From: Paracoccaceae bacterium
GTDB lineage: Bacteria; Pseudomonadota; Alphaproteobacteria; Rhodobacterales; Rhodobacteraceae
DNA: 34,880 bases
Assembly: GCA_020630695.1 (NCBI GenBank)
Contig: JAHDIS010000048.1
Span: forward strand, 1 to 34,880
Reading direction: 5' to 3'
This document shows positions 1 through 9,111 of the stretch, in pieces. Each line of letters opens with the position of its first letter. The first letter of the stretch is position 1. The translations under genes were made by a program, and so were the position numbers. The notes below the pieces were generated by a model. It did no database searches. It saw only the letters and a program-made list of their open reading frames with translations, and was not told the origin of the DNA.

Positions 1-27
1 CTTTTCGCCGAAGGAATGAACAACTGA
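1..27 (+). CDS. 3' end of an upstream gene (partial)
   Basis: Reading from base 1, eight sense codons (LFAEGMNN) end in TGA at 25-27. The next gene starts 11 bases later, with its Shine-Dalgarno-like GGGAGG directly after this stop. That fits the tail of a co-directional upstream gene in the same operon. The fragment is too short to identify, and the reading frame is assumed rather than proven. Confidence 0.35.
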   Translation, partial: LFAEGMNN

Positions 28-38
28 GGGAGGCTCGC

Positions 39-1013
39 ATGGCGCGCACAGTCATCATCGAAGAACACGGCGGCGCAGATGCGCTGGCGCTGGTTGACCG
101 GCCGGTGGGAGAGCCGGGACAGGGCGAAGTGCGCATCGCGCACAAGGCCTGCGGTCTGAACTTTATCGATGTGTATCAGCGCAGCGGGCTTTATCCACTC
201 CAGATGCCTGCAGCTCTGGGGATGGAAGCCTCCGGCGTGATCGAGGCTGTGGGAGAAGGCGTGAAACACCTGTCCGTGGGCGACAGGGCGGCCTATGCCT
301 CCATGCCGCCCGGGGCCTATTGCGAAGCGCGGGTGATGCCTGCCGCGCAGGTGTGCAAGCTTCCCGATGAGATCAGTTTTGAGCAGGGCGCCGCCATGAT
401 GCTCAAGGGACTGACGGTTCAGTACCTTTTTCATCGCACCACACCACTGAAGGCGGGCGATACCGTTTTGTTTCATGCAGCGGCCGGCGGAGTTGGATTG
501 ATCGCCTGCCAGTGGGCCCGGTCTGAGGGAATTCGACTGATCGGAACTGCGGGTACTGATGAAAAATGCGCTCTGGCGCTCGCTCATGGGGCGGACGCCT
601 GCATCAACTATCGCACTGAAGACTGGGCCGCCCGTGTGCAGGAGCTGACAGATGGCGCGGGTGTGGATGCGGTTATGGATGCGGTTGGTGCAGACACCTT
701 TGAAGGATCGCTGGACAGTTTGAAGCCCTTGGGTATGATGATTTCCTTTGGAAACGCATCAGGCCCTGTGCCGCCATTTAATATTGGTCTGCTGGGCCCG
801 AAGGGCTCACTCAAGATCACCCGCCCAACACTGTTCACACATATTGCGGATCATCAGGCATGTCAGGATATGGCGGCGATGTTGTTCGACAAGGTCCAGT
901 CCGGGGCGGTTGAGATCAAGATATCGCAACGGTTTGCCCTTGAAGACGTAGCCGAGGCGCATCGGGCGCTCGAGGCGCGCAAGACCACCGGGCAGACCAT
1001 TTTGACGCTTTGA
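39..1013 (+). CDS. qor: NADPH:quinone oxidoreductase, zeta-crystallin type
   Basis: This 324-residue protein is a medium-chain dehydrogenase/reductase of the quinone oxidoreductase group, which reduces quinones or other electrophilic carbonyls with NADPH in the cytoplasm. The N-terminal GroES-like domain contains GMEASG (61-66) and no cysteine set for a structural zinc, as expected for the zinc-free QOR branch. The Rossmann domain has the dinucleotide-binding motif AAAGGVG at 147-153. Length is normal for the family. The start is supported by GGGAGG seven bases upstream. It converges on hemC across a 63-base gap that holds a hairpin. The family is secure; the true substrate cannot be read from sequence. 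Confidence 0.9.
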   Translation: MARTVIIEEHGGADALALVDRPVGEPGQGEVRIAHKACGLNFIDVYQRSGLYPLQMPAALGMEASGVIEAVGEGVKHLSVGDRAAYASMPPGAYCEARVMPAAQVCKLPDEISFEQGAAMMLKGLTVQYLFHRTTPLKAGDTVLFHAAAGGVGLIACQWARSEGIRLIGTAGTDEKCALALAHGADACINYRTEDWAARVQELTDGAGVDAVMDAVGADTFEGSLDSLKPLGMMISFGNASGPVPPFNIGLLGPKGSLKITRPTLFTHIADHQACQDMAAMLFDKVQSGAVEIKISQRFALEDVAEAHRALEARKTTGQTILTL

Positions 1014-1027
1014 CGCGAACGGCGCTG

Positions 1028-1055
1028 TTTCGGCGGGGCCGAAATGCGCCCCGCC
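1028..1055. terminator. Hairpin pair between convergent qor and hemC
   Basis: A perfect 7-bp stem, TTTCGGC (1028-1034) with GCCGAAA (1038-1044), sits between the two convergent stop codons. An alternative 8-bp stem, GGCGGGGC (1032-1039) with GCCCCGCC (1048-1055), overlaps it, so only one can form at a time. Neither is followed by a clear T-tract. Position suggests a shared bidirectional terminator, but this is inference. Confidence 0.45.
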
Positions 1056-1076
1056 CACCGTCCCAGAATCCGCCGC

Positions 1077-2036
1077 CTACGCGTGCCAGTCGAAAAAGCC
1101 AGGACCGGCTGCGGCCAGAAGCCGTTCGGCCAGCGCTTTTCCCATGTCCGGGCCATCTGCAATAGCGCCGCTGATTTCATCAGCATGCGAGGCCGAGCCG
1201 TCGGGTCGCAGCACTTCACCGCGCAGGCGCAGGCCTTCGGATGAGAACTCTGCCAATCCGGCGATGGGCGTTTCGCACGAGCCGTCCAGCGCAAAGAGGA
1301 AAGCCCGTTCCGCAGCCAGCCGCTGACCGGTTTCAAGATCGTGAATCGCACCAAGCATTTCTGCGCAGCGGTCATCGGAGATCCGTCTTTCGATGCCGAT
1401 GGCGCCCTGTGCGATTGCCGGCAGCATGTCGTTTGTGTCGATTGCGTGTTTCGGCACTTCGTCCATGTGCATCCGGTTGAGCCCGGCCATGGCGAGGAAG
1501 GTTGCTCGGGCCACGCCTTCGTTCAGCTTTTTCAAACGCGTTTGGACATTGCCACGAAACTCTACGACCTGAAGATCAGGGCGGCGATTGAGCAACTGCG
1601 CACGGCGGCGCAGTGACGAAGAGCCCACTGTTGCCCCCTGTGGCAGATCGTGGAGGGATGAAAACTCGGGGCTGATAAAGGCATCCCGTACATCTTCGCG
1701 AGGCAGGTAACAGTCCAGCACCAACCCGTCAGGCTGCACGGTCGGCATGTCTTTCATCGAATGCACGGCGATATCAATCGCGCCCGACAGCATGGCTTCT
1801 TCGATTTCCTTGGTGAACAGGCCCTTGTTTCCGATTTCCTTCAGCGGGCGATCGGCATCAATCAGGCTGCGGTCGTCACCTGTGGTCTTGATCACGACGA
1901 TCTCAAAGGCCTCGGGGGGCAGGTCAAAAGCAGTGCCAAGCCGGGCGCGGGTCTCATGGGCTTGCGCCAATGCAAGCGGTGAACCGCGGGTTCCGATCTT
2001 GAGCGGAGAGTCGGGAGTGGGGAGTTGAAGCGTCAT
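1077..2036 (-). CDS. hemC: Porphobilinogen deaminase (hydroxymethylbilane synthase)
   Basis: HemC joins four porphobilinogen units into hydroxymethylbilane on the route to haem, sirohaem and cobalamin. The 319-residue protein begins with the family signature IGTRGSPLALAQ (about 14-25). It carries HSMKDMP (92-98) with the catalytic aspartate D96, the basic RGNVQTRLKK segment (161-170), and DGSCETPIAG (251-260), whose Cys254 would hold the dipyrromethane cofactor. Length is normal. It lies divergent from hemE, the enzyme two steps later, across about 100 bases, so both could share a control region. Identification is secure. Confidence 0.97.
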   Translation of the reverse strand: MTLQLPTPDSPLKIGTRGSPLALAQAHETRARLGTAFDLPPEAFEIVVIKTTGDDRSLIDADRPLKEIGNKGLFTKEIEEAMLSGAIDIAVHSMKDMPTVQPDGLVLDCYLPREDVRDAFISPEFSSLHDLPQGATVGSSSLRRRAQLLNRRPDLQVVEFRGNVQTRLKKLNEGVARATFLAMAGLNRMHMDEVPKHAIDTNDMLPAIAQGAIGIERRISDDRCAEMLGAIHDLETGQRLAAERAFLFALDGSCETPIAGLAEFSSEGLRLRGEVLRPDGSASHADEISGAIADGPDMGKALAERLLAAAGPGFFDWHA

Positions 2037-2137
2037 GTCTCAAGGTTTAGACGTGTCAACTTGCCCTGACAATGCCCTCTGTCTTGACATAGCGCTTCTG
2101 AGAGGCAACGCAGGGGGAAGGACAAAAGGAATGCCCC

Positions 2138-3169
2138 ATGACCAAGACGATTTTGCGTGCCCTTGCTGGTGAAACTCTGCCGACACCGCCCATCTGGATG
2201 ATGCGGCAGGCAGGCCGATATTTGCCTGAGTACCGGGCGACGCGCGCCGAAGCCGGTGATTTCCTGTCTTTGTGCTACAACCCCGAACTGGCCGCCGAAG
2301 TGACCTTGCAGCCAATCCGGCGATATGGGTTTGATGCGGCTATCCTGTTTGCCGATATTTTGCTTTTGCCTCAGGCGCTTGGCGTCGATCTTTGGTTTGT
2401 GACGGGCGAAGGCCCGCGCATGACCACGGTCACCACGGATGCTGAATTCGATAAATTGGGTCGGGGTGACATGATTCATGACACGCTGAATCCGGTCTAT
2501 GAGACCGTTCGGATCCTGTCGCGCGAGCTGCCCAAGGAAACCACGCTGATCGGGTTTGCGGGCGCGCCGTGGACCGTCGCCACCTACATGATTGCGGGGC
2601 AGGGCACCAAGGATCAGGGACCGGCACATGCGCTGAAAGCAGAGAACAGGGTGCTTTTTGAAAAGTTGATCGACAGGTTGACAGAATCGACCATTGATTA
2701 CCTGTCCAAGCAGGTTGAGGCCGGGGCCGAAGTGGTCAAGATCTTTGACAGTTGGGCAGGAAGTCTCAAAGGCGAGGACTTTGAACGCTATGCTCTGGAA
2801 CCCGCGCGGATCATCACCAAAGAGATGAAGGCGCGTTTCCCGGATCTGCCCGTAATCGCGTTCCCGCGTCAGGCCGGTGACAAATACGTAGGCTTCCATG
2901 CGGCGACAGGCGCCGATTGCGTGGCTCTGGACGACAGTGTGACCCCGGAATGGGCGGCGCAGAATGTGCAGCCTGGTGGCTGTGTTCAGGGCAACCTTGC
3001 TTCGTCGCATATGGTGACAGGCGGCGATGCCTTGGTTAGCGAAACACGGCGCGTGGTGCAGGCGTTTTCAAAAGGACCGCATATTTTCAACCTTGGCCAT
3101 GGAATTACGCCCGATGCGGATCCGGAGAACGTCAAGTTGATGATCGACACGGTTCGGGAAACAGCCTGA
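2138..3169 (+). CDS. hemE: Uroporphyrinogen decarboxylase
   Basis: HemE removes the four acetate carboxyl groups of uroporphyrinogen III to give coproporphyrinogen III in cytoplasmic haem synthesis. The 343-residue protein has the N-terminal signature [13 protein letters not shown] (21-33), in which R23 and R27 correspond to the substrate-binding arginines. D73, in [12 protein letters not shown], is the expected catalytic aspartate. The conserved [13 protein letters not shown] stretch is also present. The start is supported by purine-rich GGGGAAGGA sequence upstream. It diverges from hemC and is followed by a strong hairpin at 3215-3240. Confidence 0.97.
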   Translation: MTKTILRALAGETLPTPPIWMMRQAGRYLPEYRATRAEAGDFLSLCYNPELAAEVTLQPIRRYGFDAAILFADILLLPQALGVDLWFVTGEGPRMTTVTTDAEFDKLGRGDMIHDTLNPVYETVRILSRELPKETTLIGFAGAPWTVATYMIAGQGTKDQGPAHALKAENRVLFEKLIDRLTESTIDYLSKQVEAGAEVVKIFDSWAGSLKGEDFERYALEPARIITKEMKARFPDLPVIAFPRQAGDKYVGFHAATGADCVALDDSVTPEWAAQNVQPGGCVQGNLASSHMVTGGDALVSETRRVVQAFSKGPHIFNLGHGITPDADPENVKLMIDTVRETA

Positions 3170-3204
3170 CCGGAAATTGCGATCGGCTTTGCGGTATCGC
3201 CAGA

Positions 3205-3240
3205 CAAAACAAGGCTTCGGCAGGCGCGGGCCTGCCGAAG
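3205..3240. terminator. Intrinsic terminator between hemE and the SH3b gene
   Basis: A perfect 10-bp inverted repeat, CTTCGGCAGG (3215-3224) and CCTGCCGAAG (3231-3240), encloses a 6-base loop. On the minus strand it is followed by CCTTGTTTTG (3214-3205), a reasonable T-rich tail for the SH3b gene. For hemE on the plus strand the tail is poor. It lies between two convergent genes and probably serves both. Confidence 0.7.
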
Positions 3241-3256
3241 GTCTGAGTGGCACAGG

Positions 3257-3937
3257 TTACCAGTGCTGACGCGCGCTACGCTCTGCCATCAACAGGGCGC
3301 GTTCACGGGCCATGCAGGCGTGGAACAGCGCTTCGGGCAATTGTTTGCAGGTCCGGATGGCGTCACGCAGGTCGCGGTTTGACGGCTGATGCGGTTCGTG
3401 CAGTTGCGAATAGCCGGGATGTTGGCGGACCGTTGGCATCTTGCGCTTTGACAAATAGGCTGAATGCGCCCAGCCGACGTGGCCTGACACGTGGCGAACA
3501 AAGAACCATTTGCCCTTTTTACCAAGCACTTTGACCTTGCTGCCCTGCATCATTTTCATGATCACGGGATGATGTTTTCCCGCTCCACGTCGCAGGTTCA
3601 GAGCGCCGTAGGCCGGGGCATGCACCCACATGGTATATTCAACGGCATCCGGTTTTGGTGGCAGGTGCTTGATCGGATGTGGTTTGTGCTTGGACAGCCA
3701 TCCGCTGTGCGCCCAGCCAATTGTACCGTGGGCGTTCTGCAACTTAACCCACTTGCCCGGCGCGTGCAGAACATGAACTTTGCTGCGGTGGGGCATCTTG
3801 TCGATCACATGATAGGCCGTGCCGGGACCGGTCCGCAGATTGAGAAATCCATCTTTGGGGGCATTGACCCATGCCTGGGTTGCAGCAGCAGCGCTGCCTA
3901 TGAAAATGGCAAATAAGAAGGTGAAAAGACGAAGCAT
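3257..3937 (-). CDS. Secreted protein with two bacterial SH3 (SH3b) domains
   Basis: The 226-residue product starts with a clear signal peptide (hydrophobic core about 3-15, AAA-type cleavage region near 16-20). Two SH3b repeats follow, at about 22-84 and 100-163. Each shows the pattern W-V-x-A-P, then L-N-L-R-x-G-x-G, and ends in G-W-A-H-S-x-x-L-S. The C-terminal 60 residues look helical and charged, with two cysteines near residues 197 and 207. SH3b domains commonly bind peptidoglycan or stabilise envelope proteins; the exact role here is unknown. It stands alone, between the hemE terminator and the DUF427 gene. Confidence 0.85.
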   Translation of the reverse strand: MLRLFTFLFAIFIGSAAAATQAWVNAPKDGFLNLRTGPGTAYHVIDKMPHRSKVHVLHAPGKWVKLQNAHGTIGWAHSGWLSKHKPHPIKHLPPKPDAVEYTMWVHAPAYGALNLRRGAGKHHPVIMKMMQGSKVKVLGKKGKWFFVRHVSGHVGWAHSAYLSKRKMPTVRQHPGYSQLHEPHQPSNRDLRDAIRTCKQLPEALFHACMARERALLMAERSARQHW

Positions 3938-4059
3938 GGCGATTCCTTTCGAGCAGTTCGAAAATTCATGCTCAAAAGGTGCGCCCTTTCGCCGTTGATA
4001 TACAATATCAGCCGGAAAAGTGATTTGATTACAGAGTATTGGGGTTGACCGCGGTTTTC

Positions 4060-4404
4060 CTAAACCTGTTCGACTGTCACGCCATCCTGCTCGTGAAACG
4101 CAAGGTAGCCCGCGATTGCGGCGACATCGTCCTTGGGCGACTCGTATGACCAGACAGCGTTTTCATATGTCTTGGACTTGGCAACGATCGAATAATAGCT
4201 GGCCGTACCCTTGTGCGAGCACTCTGTCGTCTTGTCTGACGAATCCAGAAAGGCCATCGCAATATCATCACGGGGAAAGTAGATGACTGCGGGCAAGTTC
4301 CCCTCGTTCAGTTCAAGCGCGCCATTGGTTTCGCCAATAACGGCCCCGCCGGCCCGGATTGTCCATGAGCCGCCTGCAGGTGTGATCGTGATCGTTGTGC
4401 TCAT
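4060..4404 (-). CDS. DUF427 family protein
   Basis: A 114-residue cytoplasmic protein of the DUF427 family. The diagnostic run is visible: Y-F-P-R-x-D-I (about 44-50), then a T-x-C-x-x-K-G-x-A-S-Y-Y segment (about 66-77), A-V-W-S-Y-x-x-P, and A-G-Y-x-A-F at the end. Biochemical function is not established for the family. An in-frame start 20 codons upstream exists, but the ATG at 4404 is preferred: AAGGGGG lies just upstream and the family usually begins here. It follows pepP by 56 bases on the same strand and may be co-transcribed. Confidence 0.85.
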   Translation of the reverse strand: MSTTITITPAGGSWTIRAGGAVIGETNGALELNEGNLPAVIYFPRDDIAMAFLDSSDKTTECSHKGTASYYSIVAKSKTYENAVWSYESPKDDVAAIAGYLAFHEQDGVTVEQV

Positions 4405-4427
4405 AACGTCCCCCTTCGTCTGTACCA

Positions 4428-4444
4428 CCCTTTTGACAAAAGGG
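4428..4444. repeat. 17-base inverted repeat between pepP and the DUF427 gene
   Basis: CCCTTTT (4428-4434) and AAAAGGG (4438-4444) form a perfect 7-bp inverted repeat around GAC. It sits in the 56-base gap between the pepP stop and the DUF427 start. No T-tract follows on the minus strand, so it looks more like an operator or mRNA-processing hairpin than a terminator. Function is not known. Confidence 0.45.
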
Positions 4445-4460
4445 ATGTAACGCGAACGTG

Positions 4461-6245
4461 TCAAATAGCGCGGCAGGCGTTCAAAAGCCAGTCTTGTGTA
4501 GCCTCATCCAGCAAGGGCGCGACCATTTTGAGCACCTGAGCATGGTAATCGTTCAGCCAGTCACGCTCCTGCGGGGTCATCAAATCGGGGTCTACAAGGG
4601 TCAGATCGATGGGAACCCAGGTCAAGGTTTCAAAGCTCAGCATCTCTGAAACGGTCTGGCCAGGCAGGGCGCTGGCTGCTTCGACCGCGATCAGGTTTTC
4701 GATGCGAATACCAAAGGCGCCCTCCTTATAAAAACCGGGCTCATTGGACAGGATCATACCGGCTTCCAAAGGCACGGTTCCGGAGCTGGCGATACGGGCG
4801 GGGCCTTCGTGGACAGACAGGTAACTGCCAACGCCGTGGCCGGTGCCATGGCCATAGTCCATTCCGGCCTCCCACAGGGCGGCGCGGGCAAAGGGATCAA
4901 TGTCCCGCCCTGCCATTCCTTTGGGAAACCGCAGCCGTGAAATTGCGATCATTCCCTTGAGGACCCGGGTAAAGGCTGCGCGTTCGGTGCCACCGGCGGT
5001 GCCGATGGCAACGGTACGGGTGATGTCAGTGGTGCCATCAACATATTGGCCGCCGCTATCCACCAAAAGCAGCTCGTTTTCCCGAAGTTTGCGGTTTGTC
5101 TTGTCCGTCACCCGGTAGTGAACAATGGCACCGTTGGGACCAGAGCCTGAGATCGTCTCAAAACTGATGTCTCTGAGCGCATTGGTTGCACGGCGTTCCT
5201 CTTCCAAGCGCGTGACCACGTCGATTTCGGTCAATTCGCCCGGCGCGGTCTGATCCAGCCAAGCAAGAAACCGGACCATGGCCGCCGCATCCCGCAAATG
5301 CGCAGCGCGTGCGCCCGCCAGTTCTGCGGCGTTTTTGCGGGCTTTGGGCAGCGCGCAAGGGTCGGGCGCTTCGATGGGATCATGGGGCAAAGCCTCGGCA
5401 ACTGCGACCGGGCAACTGGCCGGATCAATCATCGCGGGGCCTGAGAGGTCCGCCAGATCGGGCAAGAACGCATCGGGCGCTTTCACTTGGACCGATGGGC
5501 CAAAGTGATCGCCCAGACCTTCCAGTTTGCCAGCGTCCATATAAAGCGTAACGCGCGCATCGTTGTGCAACAGCGCAAACCCATGTGGCACAGGGTTGCG
5601 TGGAATGTCACTGCCGCGAATGTTCAGCAGCCAGGCAATGCTGTCAGGCAAGGTCAGAACGGCACAATGCGCCGGGCCTATGTCTTTGGCCAGCCGGGCG
5701 ATCTTGCTTTCATGGGGTTCGCCCGCCAGATCCACCGGCTGCGCAAAGACAGCACCAGCAGGGGCAGGGGGCTGATTTGACCAGACTTCATCCACCAGAT
5801 TGGCGCAGGCTTGCAGTGCAATCTCTGGCGCGTTCTTGGCCAGTGCCTTTTCGAGTGTGCGGCGCTGTGAAAGGCTCAGAAGCCATGGGTCAAACCCAAC
5901 CCTTCCGGATTGCAGAGCAGAGGCGATCCAGTCGCCCAAGGAAACCTCGGGCCAATCGACAGGTTCATAGCAATCGGCGACCTGTGCCTTGACCTGAACG
6001 CGATAGCGGCTGTCGACAAAGACACCTGCGCGATCCTGCAGCGCAACGCACCAGCCCGCCGATCCTGTGAAGCCCGTCAGCCAGGACAGCCGTTCATCAT
6101 GGGGCGCCACGTATTCGCCTTGGTGGGCATCCGCGCGTGGCACAAGAAAACCGTCCAGACCCTGCGCCTTCATTGCTGCACGCAAGGATTGCAGGCGCGC
6201 AGGCCCTTGTTCGGGCGATGCGGTTTCTTGAAACGTCTGGAACAT
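4461..6245 (-). CDS. pepP: Xaa-Pro aminopeptidase (M24B, long three-domain form)
   Basis: This 594-residue metallopeptidase removes N-terminal residues that precede proline. It has the long architecture seen in aminopeptidase P1: two creatinase-like N-terminal domains (about 1-160 and 165-310) and a C-terminal pita-bread catalytic domain (about 315-560). All five predicted metal ligands are present, D396, D407, H470, E502 and E516, with spacings close to those of human XPNPEP1. No signal peptide is seen, so it is cytoplasmic. It diverges from the Popeye-like gene across a 137-base gap. The family is certain; the symbol is by analogy. Confidence 0.93.
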   Translation of the reverse strand: MFQTFQETASPEQGPARLQSLRAAMKAQGLDGFLVPRADAHQGEYVAPHDERLSWLTGFTGSAGWCVALQDRAGVFVDSRYRVQVKAQVADCYEPVDWPEVSLGDWIASALQSGRVGFDPWLLSLSQRRTLEKALAKNAPEIALQACANLVDEVWSNQPPAPAGAVFAQPVDLAGEPHESKIARLAKDIGPAHCAVLTLPDSIAWLLNIRGSDIPRNPVPHGFALLHNDARVTLYMDAGKLEGLGDHFGPSVQVKAPDAFLPDLADLSGPAMIDPASCPVAVAEALPHDPIEAPDPCALPKARKNAAELAGARAAHLRDAAAMVRFLAWLDQTAPGELTEIDVVTRLEEERRATNALRDISFETISGSGPNGAIVHYRVTDKTNRKLRENELLLVDSGGQYVDGTTDITRTVAIGTAGGTERAAFTRVLKGMIAISRLRFPKGMAGRDIDPFARAALWEAGMDYGHGTGHGVGSYLSVHEGPARIASSGTVPLEAGMILSNEPGFYKEGAFGIRIENLIAVEAASALPGQTVSEMLSFETLTWVPIDLTLVDPDLMTPQERDWLNDYHAQVLKMVAPLLDEATQDWLLNACRAI

Positions 6246-6281
6246 GGGGCCTCTCCGGTTGCGCGCGTTTTATTGATAGCG

Positions 6282-6302
6282 GTTTGTCACAAACTGGCCA
6301 GT
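6282..6302. repeat. Adjoining palindromes in the pepP / Popeye-like intergenic region
   Basis: GTTTGT-C-ACAAAC (6282-6294) is a perfect 6-bp inverted repeat. It abuts ACTGGCCAGT (6293-6302), a perfect 10-base palindrome. Both lie between two divergent start codons, where an operator would be expected. No known regulator consensus is recognised. Confidence 0.3.
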
Positions 6303-6382
6303 GGGTCTGACAAAAAACACTTGGCGATGGCCGTCGCCGGAGTCATGGTTTGCCGCGTTAACGTGTTGAAGGTGGCGACAAA

Positions 6383-7087
6383 ATGAGCGAGTGGATTACG
6401 CCGCAGAATCTGGTGCTTGCGGCCGGGGCCTGCTTCGTTGCGGGCTATCTTGTCATCAACCAGATGCTGCTCAGGTTGCTGCTGTTCATGGGGTCCGCCC
6501 TGTACCTGTGGTACTATTTTGTAGCGGCTGAGCAGCCCCTTTGGGATGCCATCGCCATGTCGGCCTTGATGCTGGCCGCCAATATAGTCGGGTTCATTGG
6601 TCTGTGGCTGCAGCATTCGGTCTGGATCATACCGAAAAAACACCGCGACCTTTATGACCGCTTTAACGCTTTGCCGCCGGGTGATTTCAAGGATCTGATG
6701 AATCAGGCATATCGGGAACACTACGAAACCGAAGTGCAGATCACCCAAGAGGGCGCCGCCGTGGACAGACTGTACTACGTTATCACCGGCGCCCTGAGCA
6801 TTGAAAAGCAAGGGGAACGGTTTCGCATGCCTGCGGGCGTCTTCGTCGGTGAGGTGGCCTACATGACCGGGATGAAGTCATCGGCATCCACGTGGCTGAG
6901 CGCGGGATCAGACGTGTTGGTCTGGGATGTGCAAAACCTGCGCCGCCGGTCCGAGCGCAAGGCGCGTTTCAAGCTGGCACTCGAAGCCATGCTGTCCAAG
7001 GATCTCGCCATGAAGGTTGCCTATGCAGTTGCTCCGGCTGCAACTCAAACGCCAGAAGCTATCGCGGCGCGCGAACGGTCTGCATAG
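6383..7087 (+). CDS. Membrane protein with Popeye / cyclic-nucleotide-binding-like domain
   Basis: The 234-residue protein has three predicted membrane helices (about 9-26, 30-47 and 55-77) followed by a soluble domain (about 85-205). That is the layout of the Popeye-domain (POPDC) family. The soluble part resembles a cyclic-nucleotide-binding jelly roll: LYYVITGALSI (130-140), then G-x-F-V-G-E-V-A-Y (about 152-160), where GE would be in the phosphate-binding cassette. The arginine that normally binds the cyclic phosphate is replaced in the SSAST segment (166-170), so binding may be altered or lost. AAGGTGG upstream supports the start. Family assignment is by pattern recognition and ligand binding is inferred. 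Confidence 0.7.
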   Translation: MSEWITPQNLVLAAGACFVAGYLVINQMLLRLLLFMGSALYLWYYFVAAEQPLWDAIAMSALMLAANIVGFIGLWLQHSVWIIPKKHRDLYDRFNALPPGDFKDLMNQAYREHYETEVQITQEGAAVDRLYYVITGALSIEKQGERFRMPAGVFVGEVAYMTGMKSSASTWLSAGSDVLVWDVQNLRRRSERKARFKLALEAMLSKDLAMKVAYAVAPAATQTPEAIAARERSA

Positions 7088-7114
7088 TCCACAAGACGGG
7101 CCGTCAAAGCGCGT

Positions 7115-8995
7115 TCAGGATGCGCGCTTCATACCCATGACGCGCGCGCGTGCGCGTGGATCGCTGTCAAACAGCGAAGCCAGCTGTTCGGTCATCGCGC
7201 CCGCCAGCTGTTCAACATCCGTAATGGTCACCGCGCGCTCATAGTAGCGGGTCACATCATGGCCGATCCCGATGGCCAGCAACTCGACCTGTTTGCGCCG
7301 TTCGACCATGTCGATTACATCGCGCAGGTGCTTTTCCAGATAATTGGCCGGGTTTACCGACAAGGTGCTGTCATCAACCGGAGCGCCGTCAGAAATCACC
7401 ATCAGGATTTTGCGGGCCTCGTGGCGCATGACCATCCGCCGGTGCGCCCATTCGAGCGCTTCGCCGTCAATATTTTCCTTGAGCAGACCTTCTTTCATCA
7501 TCAAGCCAAGATTATCACGTGTCCGTCGCCACGGGGCGTCTGCGGATTTGTAGATGATGTGACGCAAATCATTCAGGCGGCCTGGTTGCTGTTCACGCCC
7601 TTCGTTCAACCACGTCTCGCGCGCCATCCCGCCTTTCCACGCCTTGGTCGTAAAACCAAGAATTTCCACTTTGACCGAGCACCGTTCCAGCGTGCGTGCC
7701 AAAACGTCGGCGCAAATCGCCGCAATGGAAATGGGACGTCCGCGCATCGATCCGGAATTGTCGAGCAGCAAGGTCACGACTGTGTCACGGAACTCGGTGT
7801 CTTTTTCCACTTTGAAAGACAATGGTGTCGTGGGGTTGGCGACGACACGGGCAAGGCGTCCGGCATCCAGAATACCTTCCTCGCGATCAAACTCCCAAGA
7901 CCGGTTCTGCTGGGCCTGAAGCCGCCGTTGCAGCTTGTTGGCAAGACGCGATACGGCGCCCTTGAGCGGTTCAAGCTGCTGGTCCAGATAGGCCCGCAAA
8001 CGCTCCAACTCAACAGGCTCTGCAAGGTCTTCGGCAGCGATCTCTTCATCATGTTCGGTGCTGTAGACCGTGTATTCCGGGTCCGCCTCAGAGATCGGTG
8101 GGGGCGGCGGTGGATCGAGAGGGGCCTCGCCTTCGGGCATCTCGACTTCTTCGCCCATTTCCTGATCGGCGGCTTCGTCCATTGAAACCTGAGCCTGACT
8201 CGGATCCTGGGTTTCGTCCTGTGACTGTTCCGGCGAAGCTTCGGATTCTTCGCCTTCGCTGTCGTCCTGACCTGTGCTGTCGGGCTGTTCCTCTTCGTCT
8301 TGCCCGTCTTCCTGCCCGTCTTCGTCGGATTCGTCGTCCCATTGGTCCGGGTCATCACCCAGCTGATCACCATAGCCCAGATCAGTGATGATCTGGCGGG
8401 CAAACCGGGCAAAGGCCGCAGGATCGGCCAGCGTTTCCTGCAGGTTCTCCAGCGTGTCGCCTGCGCTGTTTTCCATGAAGCCGCGCCATAGCTCCATCGC
8501 ATTTGCGGCATCCGATGGCAGGTCGCGTCCGGTGGCCAGATGACGGATTAGATAGCCCGCAGCAACGGGCAGGGCGATCTCAGCCGGATCGGTGATCTGG
8601 CCATAACCGCGGCGCGCTGCTTCGTGGCCAATTTTGGCGTCTATGTTTCCGGCAGTGCCGGGCATATCGCGTGCGCCCATGGCTTCGCAACGGGCGGTTT
8701 CCATGGCTTCGAACAATTCGCGGGCCATGTCGCCGGGCGGTGCATACCGGGCGTGCGTGCCCGCATCGTGATAACGACGGTACAGCGCCAGCGCATCGGC
8801 TGTGCCCCGCGCCAGCATGACTTCGTCGCGGCTCATACGGCGGCTGACTTGCGGCAAGCGCATTGAGTCGCCCGATACCCCGGATGGATCGACCGTATAG
8901 CTGACTGACAACTCAGGGTCGTCGGCCATGACCTTGGTTGCCTCGGCAAGGGCTTTCTTAAAGGGATCGGCGGGGTTGTCGGACTGTTGTGCCAT
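7115..8995 (-). CDS. cobT: Aerobic cobaltochelatase subunit CobT
   Basis: CobT, with the AAA+ partner CobS and the large subunit CobN, inserts cobalt into hydrogenobyrinic acid a,c-diamide in the aerobic cobalamin pathway. The 626-residue protein has an N-terminal helical region (1-205), a very acidic low-complexity linker (about 213-290) ending in a run of six prolines (295-300), and a C-terminal von Willebrand A domain. The MIDAS motif D-x-S-x-S is intact at D412, S414 and S416. Length is normal. cobS lies upstream on the same strand, but two small secreted-protein genes separate them. cobN is not in the window. Confidence 0.95.
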   Translation of the reverse strand: MAQQSDNPADPFKKALAEATKVMADDPELSVSYTVDPSGVSGDSMRLPQVSRRMSRDEVMLARGTADALALYRRYHDAGTHARYAPPGDMARELFEAMETARCEAMGARDMPGTAGNIDAKIGHEAARRGYGQITDPAEIALPVAAGYLIRHLATGRDLPSDAANAMELWRGFMENSAGDTLENLQETLADPAAFARFARQIITDLGYGDQLGDDPDQWDDESDEDGQEDGQDEEEQPDSTGQDDSEGEESEASPEQSQDETQDPSQAQVSMDEAADQEMGEEVEMPEGEAPLDPPPPPPISEADPEYTVYSTEHDEEIAAEDLAEPVELERLRAYLDQQLEPLKGAVSRLANKLQRRLQAQQNRSWEFDREEGILDAGRLARVVANPTTPLSFKVEKDTEFRDTVVTLLLDNSGSMRGRPISIAAICADVLARTLERCSVKVEILGFTTKAWKGGMARETWLNEGREQQPGRLNDLRHIIYKSADAPWRRTRDNLGLMMKEGLLKENIDGEALEWAHRRMVMRHEARKILMVISDGAPVDDSTLSVNPANYLEKHLRDVIDMVERRKQVELLAIGIGHDVTRYYERAVTITDVEQLAGAMTEQLASLFDSDPRARARVMGMKRAS

Positions 8996-9111
8996 GGATC
9001 ATGGTTTCCACGGTCCGGCGGCAATTGGCAAGAGCCTTGTGCCCTGTTCGAGGGCTTCGCGCCGTGGTTTTTACAGCGCGGTTTCCGGCTGCTTATGCAA
9101 GGCTGGGGCCG

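Noticed and set aside
2084-2089. TTGACA upstream of hemE as a promoter
   Set aside because: No acceptable -10 hexamer lies 16-18 bases downstream, so it is not called.
8098-8388. Long open frames on the plus strand inside cobT (also 7259-8185)
   Set aside because: They are antisense to the acidic, repetitive part of cobT, encode arginine-rich low-complexity sequence and lack ribosome-binding sites.
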